A stretch of 64,000 nt of DNA from Paenibacillus elgii NBRC 100335. GTDB taxonomy: Bacteria; Bacillota; Bacilli; Paenibacillales; NBRC-103111. The notes under the pieces were generated by a model. It was not told the DNA's origin. It did not search any database and worked only from the letters and a program-made list of their open reading frames with translations. Within the stretch, counting starts at the first letter, position 1; each line of letters begins with the position of its first letter. Position numbers and translations under genes: made by a program. Location of the stretch: positions 1 to 64,000 of the forward strand of contig NZ_BIMB01000022.1 in the NCBI RefSeq assembly GCF_004000865.1. Reading direction: 5' to 3'. Positions 43,746 to 52,813 of the stretch are shown here, piece after piece.

Positions 43746-44330
43746 GTGGCCAAGCTATATTTTCGTTACGGAACGATGAACAGCGGCAAGTCGATCGAAG
43801 TACTGCGCGTCGCACACAATTACGAGGAGCAAGGAAAGAAAGTGCTGCTCTTTACCCCTGCGGTGGATAACCGGGACGGGGTCGGCGTCGTGGCTTCCCG
43901 CATCGGGATGCAGAAGGACGGCATCGTCGTTGACGACAGCCTGGACATGGTCGGGATGGCGGCGGCCGAGCGGCCGAACTGCATTCTGATCGACGAAGCG
44001 CAGTTTCTGAACAAGCAGCAGGTGCTGCAGCTTACGGAAATTGCGGATACGCTTGGCATCCCCGTCATTGCGTACGGGCTGCGGGCGGATTTTCTCGGCC
44101 AGCTGTTCGAAGGCAGCTACCATCTGTTTGCGCTGGCGGACAAAATCGAAGAAATCAAGACGGTCTGCTGGTACTGCGACCGCAAAGCGACGATGAATAT
44201 GCGCCTTGCCGACGGCAAGCCGGTATTTGAGGGCGCACAGATTCAAATCGGCGGCAACGAAAGCTATTTGCCGGTATGCCGCAAATGCTACTCCATGCAA
44301 AAGAGCCAAACGCAACCCCATCATGAATAA
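43746..44330 (+). CDS. tdk: Thymidine kinase
   Basis: A 194-residue type II thymidine kinase of the salvage pathway. P-loop GTMNSGKS near residue 9, Walker-B-like ILIDEAQFL with the catalytic Glu, the lasso region GLRADFLGQLFEGS, and zinc cysteines CWYC and CRKC. Start GTG, with GGAGAGG upstream. Single-gene unit followed by a strong terminator. Confidence 0.96.
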   Translation: MAKLYFRYGTMNSGKSIEVLRVAHNYEEQGKKVLLFTPAVDNRDGVGVVASRIGMQKDGIVVDDSLDMVGMAAAERPNCILIDEAQFLNKQQVLQLTEIADTLGIPVIAYGLRADFLGQLFEGSYHLFALADKIEEIKTVCWYCDRKATMNMRLADGKPVFEGAQIQIGGNESYLPVCRKCYSMQKSQTQPHHE

Positions 44331-44370
44331 AAAAAACGGAGCAAAGCGCCTCGGCGCCTTGCTCCGTTTT
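44331..44370. terminator. Bidirectional terminator between tdk and aminopeptidase
   Basis: AAAACGGAGCAA and TTGCTCCGTTTT pair perfectly, with an inner GCGC/GCGC over CTCG. A-tract and T-tract flank both sides, serving the convergent genes. Confidence 0.88.
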
Positions 44371-44375
44371 GCGTT

Positions 44376-45614
44376 TTAGACGGGCAGCGCCCAGTTGCCG
44401 GAGCGAAATACCGGCTCCCGTACGCCGTCCTGCGTAATCCCGTCGATGTTCATGTCGGCTGAACCGATCATGAAATCGACGTGCACAAGACTGCTGTTCG
44501 CCCCGTGTTGGGACAATTCCTCTTCCTTCATCTCCGTGCCGCCGTCCATATTGACCGGATACGCTTGTCCGAGAGCGAGATGGCTCGATGCGTTCTCATC
44601 GAACAGCGTGTTGTAAAAGATCAGATTCGTATTGGAGATCGGCGATTCGTGCGGAACCAAGGCGACTTCGCCAAGCTTGCGAGCTCCCTCGTCCGTATCA
44701 AGCAGCCGCTTCAGCATCTCGTAGCCTTTGTCCGCCGAGAAATCGACGACTTTGCCATCCTTGAACGTCAGGCTGAATCCGTCGATCAGCTGACCTCCGT
44801 GGTTCAGCGGCTTCGTGCTGCGGACAACGCCGTTGACGCCGTCATGCCGGGGCATCGTGAACACTTCCTCCGTCGGCAGGTTCGGGTTGAAGAAAATGCC
44901 CTTGGCATTCTCCTTCGCGCCGCCGAGCCAGAGGTGCTTCTCCGGCAGGTCCACGGTCAGGCTCGTGCCCGACGCTTCGTAGACGAGCTGCTTGTACCGC
45001 TTCTCGTTCAAATAGCTCACGGTCCGGGCCAGGCGGGCATTGTGCTCCTTCCAGGCTTCGACCGGATCGTCCGCGTTCACGCGGGTCGCTTCGAAAATGC
45101 GCTCCCACAATGCGTCGAGAGCAGCCTCCGGCGAGAGATCGGGGAATATTTTCAGTGCCCATTCCGGGGTTGCGTAAGCCATCAGCGTCCAGGACGCGCG
45201 GTGCGCCATCAACTGGCTGCGGTACCCTTTCAAAGCGGTAGAGGCCGTTTTGTTCGCCGTGGAGACCCGCTCCGGGTCGACGTCCTTCAGCAGATCGGGA
45301 TTCGGCCCGTAAAATTGAATAAAGGCCGCATCGTTCTCCGCCAGCTCCTGCAAGCCCTGCGCCTTCCACATCGGATATTCGTGAAACGCTTCCATCGGCG
45401 CCATCTTGTATTTGATCCGCGTCAGCTCCTCGTCGTTCCACTCGACCATGACGTTCTTCGCGCCGGCTTCATAAGCCTTGACGGCGACAAGCCGGACCAG
45501 CTCTGCGGCGGCGACCGGGGCCATGACAACCACCGTTTGTCCCTGTTGTACATTGGCGCCTACCCGAACGGCCAGCGTTGCATATTTTTCCATTTTTTGG
45601 GCAAATGTGCTCAT
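44376..45614 (-). CDS. M29 family aminopeptidase (AmpS/PepS type)
   Basis: A 412-residue cytosolic metallo-aminopeptidase. Family landmarks: the N-terminal ATLAVRVGANVQQGQTVVV, ASGTSLTVDLPEKHLW, PNLPTEEVFTMPRHDGVNG with metal ligands, and GALVPHESPIS-like VALVPHESPISNT followed by HLALGQAYP and HVDFMIGS. GGAGG precedes the ATG; the longer frame to 45683 runs into promoter sequence. It releases N-terminal residues from peptides. Confidence 0.94.
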   Translation of the reverse strand: MSTFAQKMEKYATLAVRVGANVQQGQTVVVMAPVAAAELVRLVAVKAYEAGAKNVMVEWNDEELTRIKYKMAPMEAFHEYPMWKAQGLQELAENDAAFIQFYGPNPDLLKDVDPERVSTANKTASTALKGYRSQLMAHRASWTLMAYATPEWALKIFPDLSPEAALDALWERIFEATRVNADDPVEAWKEHNARLARTVSYLNEKRYKQLVYEASGTSLTVDLPEKHLWLGGAKENAKGIFFNPNLPTEEVFTMPRHDGVNGVVRSTKPLNHGGQLIDGFSLTFKDGKVVDFSADKGYEMLKRLLDTDEGARKLGEVALVPHESPISNTNLIFYNTLFDENASSHLALGQAYPVNMDGGTEMKEEELSQHGANSSLVHVDFMIGSADMNIDGITQDGVREPVFRSGNWALPV

Positions 45615-45706
45615 TAAAATTCCTCCACAAATGAAAGGTTGTCCTACGTTCCCAGTATAACGCTTTACGCCACACTTTACCAAATGATGTATACCGAAAT
45701 GAACCC

Positions 45707-45731
45707 AAAAAAACCAGCCGCGAACGGCTGG
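45707..45731 (-). terminator. Terminator of the 30-codon gene
   Basis: On the minus strand CCAGCCG-TTCG-CGGCTGG is followed by seven T residues, 13 bases past the small gene's stop. A textbook intrinsic terminator. Confidence 0.85.
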
Positions 45732-45743
45732 CTGCGAATTCCG

Positions 45744-45836
45744 TTATTTTTTCGTTTTGGACTCCGCCACTTCCGAGTCCTGATTATTGCCGGGCTGGGA
45801 CTTTTTGCCGTTGTTGTTGGCATTGTCTCGGGACAT
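45744..45836 (-). CDS. 30-residue hydrophilic small protein
   Basis: A short gene with ATG at 45836, a strong GGAAGGAGG site nine to ten bases upstream, and a terminator immediately after. The product begins MSRDNANNNGKKSQPGNN and ends in KTKK: rich in N, K, S, D and Q with almost no hydrophobic residues, a composition like minor small spore proteins. I do not recognise a family. Coding status rests on the signals on both sides. Confidence 0.6.
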   Translation of the reverse strand: MSRDNANNNGKKSQPGNNQDSEVAESKTKK

Positions 45837-45913
45837 TAGGACGCCTCCTTCCGGGATTTGGGATCGCCCGTAGTGTGTCCGATCCGCCCGGCAGCCATAC
45901 ATGAAAACGTGCA

Positions 45914-46942
45914 CTAGGCCCACTCCGCCAACAAGCGGTCAATTAACCGGACGAGATCGGCAGCCCGGTTCGGCGCATCCGCCGCCCCGTTCAGCAGGTC
46001 GAGCAGCGCGATCAGATCGGCCAGCTTGGACTTCAGCTCCCACCGTTCGGGCAGCGCCCCGCCCCCCTGCACGTAGCCGCGGATAAAATGACGCCCGAAC
46101 TCGGAGCCCGGCGGTTCATAGCGAAGCATATTGCCGATGTCCACCAGCGGCGGACCGGCGAAGGCAAATTCCCAGTCCAGCACAGCCGTTACCTCGGCCC
46201 CTCCGGCACCGTCCGGCGCCAGCAGCACGTTCCGTCCGTTAAAGTCGGAATGGATCAAGGAGTATACCTTCGGCTGCTCTTCCAGCAGCCCGGCATGGCG
46301 CCTGCACATCGCCCATAGCGCTTCGGTCCGGCAGGAACCGAGCAAGCGGCCGGCCTCGCCGTGCATCAAGCTCTGCTCCGCGAAGCCGGTGAACATCGCT
46401 TCATCCAGCCGCATCGGCGTGCGGATCTCCAGCTCCGGGCCGAGGAGACCGGCCTTCTGAAACGGAAAAGCATGCACGCGTGCCAGCGTTCTGCCGAGTG
46501 CCGCCGCCGCGAAAGCGAGCTCTTCTTGGGAGACGGTCGTCCGCAGGGACGACAGCAGCTCCCCGTCATGCCATTCAAGCAATGCCCAAGGCCGCGGAAA
46601 GCGAGCGCACGAAGCATCCGTGTAGAGGAAGGCCGGGACCGGAACGACAGACCGGACCAGCCGGGCAATGGCCTCCTCCTTGCGAAGAACGTCCGCATCG
46701 CCACGATAAATGCGAAGCACATAAGACCTCTCCTCCCCGTGCATGCGGATTTTATAATTCGAATTGCTCAGCCCTGTTCCGAGCGACTGCGCGAATTCGA
46801 CGGACCTTCCGGGGAACGCCGACTCCAGCAGCCCGTTCAGCTCCGCCAAGCTTAAGCGCACGAACGGCTCTCCTCGCTCCCAACCGGCTTTCTCCTGCCA
46901 CTCGTCTTCTCCCGGTGCAGCGTTCTGCCGCGTATCCTCCAT
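45914..46942 (-). CDS. APH-family phosphotransferase
   Basis: A 342-residue aminoglycoside-phosphotransferase-fold kinase. Brenner-type catalytic loop HSDFNGRNVLL and DFG-like LDWEFAFAGPPLVDIG are intact; the N-terminal nucleotide loop GTGLSNSNYKIRM is present. Members phosphorylate choline, homoserine, sugars or antibiotics; substrate here is unknown. It starts 53 bases after the O-antigen-ligase-like gene on the same strand, so co-transcription is plausible. GAGAGGAG lies upstream of the ATG. Confidence 0.88.
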   Translation of the reverse strand: MEDTRQNAAPGEDEWQEKAGWERGEPFVRLSLAELNGLLESAFPGRSVEFAQSLGTGLSNSNYKIRMHGEERSYVLRIYRGDADVLRKEEAIARLVRSVVPVPAFLYTDASCARFPRPWALLEWHDGELLSSLRTTVSQEELAFAAAALGRTLARVHAFPFQKAGLLGPELEIRTPMRLDEAMFTGFAEQSLMHGEAGRLLGSCRTEALWAMCRRHAGLLEEQPKVYSLIHSDFNGRNVLLAPDGAGGAEVTAVLDWEFAFAGPPLVDIGNMLRYEPPGSEFGRHFIRGYVQGGGALPERWELKSKLADLIALLDLLNGAADAPNRAADLVRLIDRLLAEWA

Positions 46943-46995
46943 GCCGCCACGGCTCCTCTCCCGTTAATGCTCCATCGCAGACCGGATCGGCTGCC

Positions 46996-49434
46996 TTAAG
47001 CACCCGCCAGCTTTTTAAGCTCCTCGGCTTCGTTCGGATCTTTGGCGACCAGCTTGTCCACCCACGCCTGATCCGTCTTGCCCTGCTTCTGCAGCGCCGC
47101 CACGTACCAACGCGCGATATACCGCTGTACCGAGGAATCCAGGTTATCCGATAAGGCCGGGCGGAGGATGTCCGCCGCTTCCGCATACTTGCCTTGGTCG
47201 TAGGAAATTCTCCCCAAGACCAGAAACATCGGCTTCGTGATCTCGAAAGGAGGTACGCTGATCGAAGACGGAATCGATTTTAGCGACTCCCGTTTTTCCT
47301 GTACGTGCTGGTAAATGCCGACGGCCTTTTGATAATACGCGTCTCGTTCCGCCGGCTTCTTCCCCTCTCCCGCAGCGTATCCCATCTCGTACGAAAGCAC
47401 CATCACCCGTTCGTACCACATCATGTCCCACGGGTATTTCGGGATCGACTCGCTCGCGATTGCCAACGCCTGCTGGGCATTGTCCTGAACCGCCCATTGA
47501 TACCGGTACTCGTGGATGCCGTGCGCGTTAGGCTCGTTGTCCATATACCGGGCGGCAATCTGCTGGGCCTCCTGCAAATATTGCTTGTCCTTCGTCTGAT
47601 TGTACACGTCGTTCAGGATGCGAATCTTCAGCAGCGCATAGTCCGCATTGGTCGAATGAAGCGCCATGGCGTTATCGATGAAGCCGATAAACTTCTCCAG
47701 TTGGACGGATTCCTGCGAAAGCTCGTTATACGCCTTGCCCGCTTCGGTGTTCGCTTTCAGCAGTCGAATCGATACGACGAGCATGCACAAGCTGAGCAGC
47801 AGGACGAACCCCGGATAGATCCATTTCGCTTTTCCCGATGTGATCGGCAGCTCCTGCTCCTTGGTCCCCGGCAAGGCAGCGCCCGCCAGCAGTCCTCCCA
47901 AGCCGATAAAAACAAGAGCGGACAAATAGCCGTAGCTTAAGTCGAAGTCCATAAAGCTGTGAGCAAGGATAGCGACTAACACGATGAAATAAACGAAATG
48001 CCGTCTTCCCTCCTCCGTCTCGTGATGCTTGATCACATGCCGCACGTAAAAGTACACGATGCAGCCGATAAAAGCAAACAGCAGCAGCGCGCCGGCCCAA
48101 CCGATATCCGTCAAGGTCTGGAACAAAAAGTTATGGGCCTGATTCGAAGCGTAGCCGTAGCTTTGGTGGGATTGATACAGCGCGGCCCATGTCCCGCCGC
48201 CCTTCCCGAACAACGGCGCTTCGTTTACGATTTGCATCGCATCCTTGTAAAAATACCCCCGCTCCTGCACGCTGTGCTGCTGGAAGTTGATGCTTGCAAT
48301 CCGCTGCTGGAGATTTTCCGGCAGCAGGTTGAGCACCCACTGGCTGTTCAACACGACCGCGATACCGATGCCGCCGACCAGCAGGATTACCAGCGGGAAC
48401 CAGAGCCGGGCATAGCGAAGCTTGAATTTTTCCTCCAGCTTCCCGACCGCCGGAGGCACGTACTTGTGAATGACCGCCGACAGCAGCGCTACCACCACCG
48501 ATCCGGCCGCCAATTGCAGCCATGCCTGCGCGGACAGCGCTGCGTTCGAGGTGTGGAACAATTCCGCTCCGATCCGCGTACTGGGCCCGGACAGGATGAA
48601 GGCGGTGACCGCCGCGATGCCCAGATTGAGGATCATGACGATTTGCCCGGACAAGCGGATAAAAGGCAGCAGAGCAAGCAGCACCACCGGCAGCAGCACG
48701 AGACCGCCGCGGGACAAGGTCAAGATGAGCGACAGCAGCGCCGGCGCCAAAATTAAGGCATTTCCTGCCGCCGCGGCCCATTTGGAGGAAGAAGCGATCA
48801 TATACAGGGCGCCCAAAATGATGGCAATCAGATAGGCGGCATACGAGTTGGCGTAAGTGAAGGAAGACGTTAAACGCATGCCGTTGCTGTCGGCGATAAT
48901 GACGCCATGGGCCTGAATGTTGCCGTACCAGACCAGCAGCCCGTAGATGACGAGCGCATACCCCGAGTACAGAATGCCGTGCTGAACGAGGGCCGCCCCT
49001 TTTTTGTTCCGGGCGAGCACCCAGCTGATGACAAAAAACGATGCATACATGAGCTCGGCGTACAATCCTTGAAGGGCCAAATACATGGACGCCGGACGGG
49101 TCAGCACGGGAATGAGATAAGCGAGCGGAATGAGCCATACCGCCAACAGCAGCATGTCCCGCTTGCCGGTCGCTTTAAACGAGGTCATCAAAAACAGCGA
49201 AGTCAGGAACAAAGCGATGTAAATAAAAATATAGGAGCTGTACAGCGGGAAGTTGTAGAAGATGTTGTTCCCCGGCTTGGCTTCGTAGGAGAACATCAGA
49301 AACAATCCCTGGTGAAACGGGGCGATGAACAGAAACAACAGGACGAATCCGAGCACCGAATAGAAAAGCAGCGATCCTTTTTCCTGCTCCCGGCTTTCCA
49401 GCCACTGCTTTCTTGAAACATAAGGCGTGTTCAT
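46996..49434 (-). CDS. O-antigen ligase-like (Wzy_C) membrane protein with C-terminal TPR region
   Basis: An 812-residue envelope protein. The first 560 residues hold about 12-14 helices with the Wzy_C signature (ILTLSRGGLVLLPVV, LFGKGGGTWAALYQ, NQAHNFLFQTLTDIGW). Residues about 575-812 are soluble helical pairs (TPR-like). Such proteins ligate or polymerise surface glycans, or glycosylate proteins. No polysaccharide biosynthesis genes surround it, though a small glycan set lies 700 bases to the right. RBS is weak (GTTGAATTGTCGTA before the ATG). Confidence 0.88.
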   Translation of the reverse strand: MNTPYVSRKQWLESREQEKGSLLFYSVLGFVLLFLFIAPFHQGLFLMFSYEAKPGNNIFYNFPLYSSYIFIYIALFLTSLFLMTSFKATGKRDMLLLAVWLIPLAYLIPVLTRPASMYLALQGLYAELMYASFFVISWVLARNKKGAALVQHGILYSGYALVIYGLLVWYGNIQAHGVIIADSNGMRLTSSFTYANSYAAYLIAIILGALYMIASSSKWAAAAGNALILAPALLSLILTLSRGGLVLLPVVLLALLPFIRLSGQIVMILNLGIAAVTAFILSGPSTRIGAELFHTSNAALSAQAWLQLAAGSVVVALLSAVIHKYVPPAVGKLEEKFKLRYARLWFPLVILLVGGIGIAVVLNSQWVLNLLPENLQQRIASINFQQHSVQERGYFYKDAMQIVNEAPLFGKGGGTWAALYQSHQSYGYASNQAHNFLFQTLTDIGWAGALLLFAFIGCIVYFYVRHVIKHHETEEGRRHFVYFIVLVAILAHSFMDFDLSYGYLSALVFIGLGGLLAGAALPGTKEQELPITSGKAKWIYPGFVLLLSLCMLVVSIRLLKANTEAGKAYNELSQESVQLEKFIGFIDNAMALHSTNADYALLKIRILNDVYNQTKDKQYLQEAQQIAARYMDNEPNAHGIHEYRYQWAVQDNAQQALAIASESIPKYPWDMMWYERVMVLSYEMGYAAGEGKKPAERDAYYQKAVGIYQHVQEKRESLKSIPSSISVPPFEITKPMFLVLGRISYDQGKYAEAADILRPALSDNLDSSVQRYIARWYVAALQKQGKTDQAWVDKLVAKDPNEAEELKKLAGA

Positions 49435-49612
49435 TACGACAATTCAACTCCGTCTGTATGATGGGAAAAGGCCGGCGAAGGCCCATTCTCCCCCATTCAT
49501 TAGACGCACCAAATCTGGATAATGTTTCTATATCCTCCCCGCATTTCATCATTTTCCCGGACAGCGCATAGGTTGAACTAGAACAAGTCTGCAAGCGAAA
49601 GGGGCGGAAGCC

Positions 49613-50092
49613 ATGATGACCCGGGAACATGGGTTCAAGCTCGGAGTGCTCGTTTATCTGCTCGCTTGGTTCATCGGAAGCTTCTGGATGACAGGCGCCA
49701 TCCGCAGCGGCCGTATCACGCAGTGGTTTGGGATCAAACTCCTTCCTCCCGTCACGGAGTACGCTTACTATGCGCTTGCCGGAGCCATCGGAGGCACAAT
49801 GTACGCCATGCGCCTGTTCTTCGAATATTACGATAGCATGACCCCTCGCTGGTACTGGTGGTACCTGCTTCGCCCGATCAAATGCGCCGGAGCGGCCATG
49901 ATGACGATCGTGCTGTTCAAAAGCGGCATTATGCTGCTCCAGACCGGCGCCTCGATGGAAGCGAAGATCGGCATCGCGTTTCTCGTCGGTTTCGGCTACG
50001 GCAAGCTGATGGATAAGCTGCGGACACTGACGGAGGCGCTGTTTAACGGAAGCGGCAACGGCGGCAAATCGGGGGACGACTCGCCCAAATAA
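49613..50092 (+). CDS. Unassigned membrane protein
   Basis: A 159-residue protein with about four hydrophobic segments (residues 10-28, 45-65, 95-115 and 122-140) and a glycine/lysine tail. AAAGGGG precedes the ATG. Divergent from the Wzy_C gene. No family recognised. Confidence 0.7.
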   Translation: MMTREHGFKLGVLVYLLAWFIGSFWMTGAIRSGRITQWFGIKLLPPVTEYAYYALAGAIGGTMYAMRLFFEYYDSMTPRWYWWYLLRPIKCAGAAMMTIVLFKSGIMLLQTGASMEAKIGIAFLVGFGYGKLMDKLRTLTEALFNGSGNGGKSGDDSPK

Positions 50093-50168
50093 GCTCAGGC
50101 AATGTGCCAAGGCCAGCGGAGCATGAATATCCTAGCATATCATGACCCGGAAGGAGATGCCTGAGCAG

Positions 50169-50747
50169 ATGGATAACCAATCGCCGATCGAGTCGCTGCG
50201 GACTCAACTGCCTTCGCGAACGGTGGAGAACAAAATTTACATCGGAGAATTCACCTACGGTCATCCGGATATCCGGTCTTGGGGCGAGAGCAGCATTCTG
50301 ATCATCGGCAAGTTTTGCTCCATTGCGGACCGAGTGACGATTTTTCTCGGCGGAGAGCACCGGCCCGATTGGGTAACGACGTATCCGTTCAACTCCTTGA
50401 TGCCCAAGTACTCCTTCATTACAGGACATCCGAAGAGCAAAGGAAACGTGACCATCGGGCACGATGTCTGGCTTGCCTCGGGGGCGACGATTTTGTCGGG
50501 GGTTACGGTCGGGCACGGAGCGGTTGTCGGAGCGGGTGCCGTCGTCAGCAAGGACGTTCCGCCCTACGCTATCGTGGCGGGAAACCCGGCTAAGATCATC
50601 AAGTACCGGTTTCCCGAAGCGACGATTCAGCGCTTGCTCCGCATCGAATGGTGGGACTGGCCGCTGGACAAAATCGAACGGGCCGTCCCCTTGCTGCTGT
50701 CGGGCGACATGGATGCTTTTTTCCGCTATGGCGATACGGTCCCCTAG
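50169..50747 (+). CDS. CatB-like hexapeptide acetyltransferase (XAT family)
   Basis: A 192-residue left-handed beta-helix O-acetyltransferase. Hexapeptide repeats run from IGKFCSIADRVTIFLGG through VTIGHDVWLASGATILSGVTVGHGAVVGAGAVVSKDVPPYAIVAGNPAKIIKYRF, and the tail WWDWPLDKI is typical of Vat/CatB/sugar acetyltransferases. Active-site His in GGEHRPDW is present. Start taken at the ATG after GGAAGGAG; a longer form to 50142 is possible. Its neighbours suggest a surface-sugar substrate rather than an antibiotic. Confidence 0.88.
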   Translation: MDNQSPIESLRTQLPSRTVENKIYIGEFTYGHPDIRSWGESSILIIGKFCSIADRVTIFLGGEHRPDWVTTYPFNSLMPKYSFITGHPKSKGNVTIGHDVWLASGATILSGVTVGHGAVVGAGAVVSKDVPPYAIVAGNPAKIIKYRFPEATIQRLLRIEWWDWPLDKIERAVPLLLSGDMDAFFRYGDTVP

Positions 50748-50758
50748 CCGCTGGCGGA

Positions 50759-51853
50759 TCAAATTCCGGCCAGCTTGAGCACGTTCAGCAGCTTGTCGAT
50801 ATCGACGACGATATTGTCCGCGCCGACGGCGGGCTTAGGCGGGTATTCGATGTCGCACACGACCTCGTAATAATCGACGCCGGCATGGTGGCATATTTTC
50901 CAAAAATAGTTATCCACGACCGTACGCGGCGACAGCTCAATCAGCTTTGCTCCGGGAGGACAGAAAGTAATGTTGATATTGCTGCTGCCGAACGGAGCGA
51001 CGACCACGCTGGCGGAGGAGTAGATCGCAATTTTATCCTGCATCGTCAGCGGCGTCGGAACGATCTTCGTAAATCCTTTCTCGCTCAGAACGCGCATCAC
51101 TTCATCCTCGTTGACGACGAACCGCGCCGCAGCGTCCTGCCGGCTGACATATATCCGTTCATAGCCGCCGACTTGCCCGACCGGCTGCCCCTCTCCCAGC
51201 CGCTGGCGGAGAAACTGGTATGCCCACCTCGGACTTTTGCCTACCATTAAGGGAACTGCGGGCACGACAAGCTTGCTGGCCATCAGGTGATAATCGCTGC
51301 GGCTGACTTGAACCAGCTTATCCATCGGAAAGCCGAGCATGCTGAGAGACTCGTACTGAAACGGATGATGCAGCATGCCGATCAAATATTTGTCGATCGG
51401 GATGCCGCTTTGCTCAAGCAAATGAATGCGCGGCAGGATATCGTAGAACCAATGGCCGTACACGGCTTGGGTAAAGATGCCTTTCTCCGGCATATTCCAT
51501 CCCCAGATCAAGGTAGCCACCGTTTCCGCCGTGCATTCCGGAGGCGGCAGCAGCATTCCGTCATGATCCGGGCAATACAGCTCCACATCGAGCAGCCGCT
51601 TGTTGTTCGAGGTAACCACGTAGCCGTTCCCGGTCATGACGCGCCCGTTCGGGACGACGGCGACGAAGGCCGGATCGAAATGACACTCGCTTGCCCAGCG
51701 CGGAGGATCGAATCCGCCAGGAGCCTCAAGATGAAGCTTCTCCCCGGGATGGATGATCTTGTAAAATTCCGGCATGAGGCTCCGGTCAAAGGCCGTGCAG
51801 TCCATCACCCAATCGATGGTTTTGTTGTAGACTTGATCGGGGATTGCGTACAT
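50759..51853 (-). CDS. Glycosyltransferase family 61 protein
   Basis: A 364-residue protein with the GT61 (DUF563) pattern: a central HWFYDILPRIHLLEQSG, then RIYVSRQDAAARFVVNEDEVM and VVAPFGSSNINITFCPPGAKLIEL near the C-terminus. No membrane segment. AGGAGG lies nine bases before the ATG; a TTG just upstream is possible. Tail-to-tail with the acetyltransferase, 11 bases apart, and same strand as the methyltransferase upstream. Donor and acceptor are unknown. Confidence 0.85.
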   Translation of the reverse strand: MYAIPDQVYNKTIDWVMDCTAFDRSLMPEFYKIIHPGEKLHLEAPGGFDPPRWASECHFDPAFVAVVPNGRVMTGNGYVVTSNNKRLLDVELYCPDHDGMLLPPPECTAETVATLIWGWNMPEKGIFTQAVYGHWFYDILPRIHLLEQSGIPIDKYLIGMLHHPFQYESLSMLGFPMDKLVQVSRSDYHLMASKLVVPAVPLMVGKSPRWAYQFLRQRLGEGQPVGQVGGYERIYVSRQDAAARFVVNEDEVMRVLSEKGFTKIVPTPLTMQDKIAIYSSASVVVAPFGSSNINITFCPPGAKLIELSPRTVVDNYFWKICHHAGVDYYEVVCDIEYPPKPAVGADNIVVDIDKLLNVLKLAGI

Positions 51854-51898
51854 CAATTTCCGCCTCCTATTCCTCGTTATTTTGCGGATGGCGGCTCG

Positions 51899-52579
51899 TC
51901 AAGTCCGGTCAATATAATGCGCGACAAGCTCATCCTTATGCGCCAACAGCGCCTGGAAAGCCGGGGGGCACCCCTTCGGGAAGAGGACGCCGAGGCCGTT
52001 GGAGTGAGGGAACTGGAGATGCGGATGCCCGCCGCTGAGCTTCTCCCACAAACGGTACACGCCGAAATCGCCCAGCCTGACCACGATATCGTGAAACAAA
52101 ACGATGCCGTTCTCCGCCAGCTTCGGGTACCATGTCGTATAATCGTGCAGCACCGCATCATACGTATGGTAACCGTCAATGTGCAGCAGATCGACCGAAC
52201 CGTCGGGAAAACCGGCCAGGGCCTGGTCGAAATGGCTGCGAACCAGATAACCGATCCCCGGAAACTCCCGGAGCGTCACGGATTGGACGGCCTCGTAGAT
52301 AGGATCGCCGCCATAGTACCCGGTATGCATATCGCCCTGCCACGTATCGACAGCGAAGCAGCGGGCGGGCAAATTCCCGTCCTTGACCGCCTGGCAAAAG
52401 CTGAAAAAGGAAGTGCCGTAAAGCGTGCCCAGTTCCGCTATAAGACGCGGCTTGGCAAAGCGCACAAGATCGTAAGCGAAACGCCGGTGGCCGGACCATG
52501 CGCCGTTCGTCATATAGGTTAACGGCAGCTCGGGGGCGTGATCCGCGGCAAATCGTACAGGATGATATTCCCAATCCAT
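51899..52579 (-). CDS. Class I SAM-dependent methyltransferase (CmcI/Methyltransf_24 type)
   Basis: A 226-residue Rossmann-fold protein: SAM-binding LIAELGTLYGTSFFSFCQAV, then CFAVDTWQGD, VDLLHIDGYHTYDAVLHDYTTW and IVLFHDI. This matches O-methyltransferases often found in glycan and exopolysaccharide loci. The ATG is chosen after AAGGCGGT. It precedes the GT61 gene by 45 bases on the same strand, so the two likely act on one surface glycan. Confidence 0.85.
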   Translation of the reverse strand: MDWEYHPVRFAADHAPELPLTYMTNGAWSGHRRFAYDLVRFAKPRLIAELGTLYGTSFFSFCQAVKDGNLPARCFAVDTWQGDMHTGYYGGDPIYEAVQSVTLREFPGIGYLVRSHFDQALAGFPDGSVDLLHIDGYHTYDAVLHDYTTWYPKLAENGIVLFHDIVVRLGDFGVYRLWEKLSGGHPHLQFPHSNGLGVLFPKGCPPAFQALLAHKDELVAHYIDRT

Positions 52580-52709
52580 CGAATAAACCACCGCCTTAAG
52601 GAAATCCCGATCTAACCTGCGGGTATGTCTTATTCTATGTCCAACTCATCCGGCCGGGATGGGCAGGTAAATAAGGGGAAAGGCACATTTTGAACCGATT
52701 TCCCTTTCA

Positions 52710-52738
52710 TTGACTTGAAACGGACCGTAGCATACAAT
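52710..52738 (+). promoter_or_regulatory. Sigma-A promoter of the ABC exporter operon
   Basis: TTGACT (52710-52715) and TACAAT (52733-52738) with a 17-base spacer. The expected start site is around 52745, directly at the base of a terminator hairpin. Confidence 0.7.
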
Positions 52739-52744
52739 GGGATT

Positions 52745-52789
52745 GCATGACCGAACCGGCCGAAGCCTGGAAGCGGCCATGCTTTTTTT
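52745..52789 (+). terminator. Promoter-proximal terminator/attenuator ahead of the ABC exporter
   Basis: GGCCG (52758-52762) pairs with CGGCC (52774-52778), extended by GCAT/ATGC, followed by seven T residues (52783-52789). No plus-strand gene lies upstream, so the hairpin would cut the exporter transcript after about 45 bases unless read through. Confidence 0.65.
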
Positions 52790-52813
52790 AGTTTAGGGAT
52801 GAGAGGTGTGCTG

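Noticed and set aside
44481..45617. 378-codon plus-strand frame
   Set aside because: Complement of the M29 aminopeptidase gene; no plausible protein.
50142..50168. Earlier start for the XAT acetyltransferase
   Set aside because: No ribosome site upstream of 50142, whereas GGAAGGAG lies before the ATG at 50169, though with a longish 12-base spacer.
51287..52522. 411-codon plus-strand frame
   Set aside because: Antisense to the GT61 and methyltransferase genes; crosses both, no domain.
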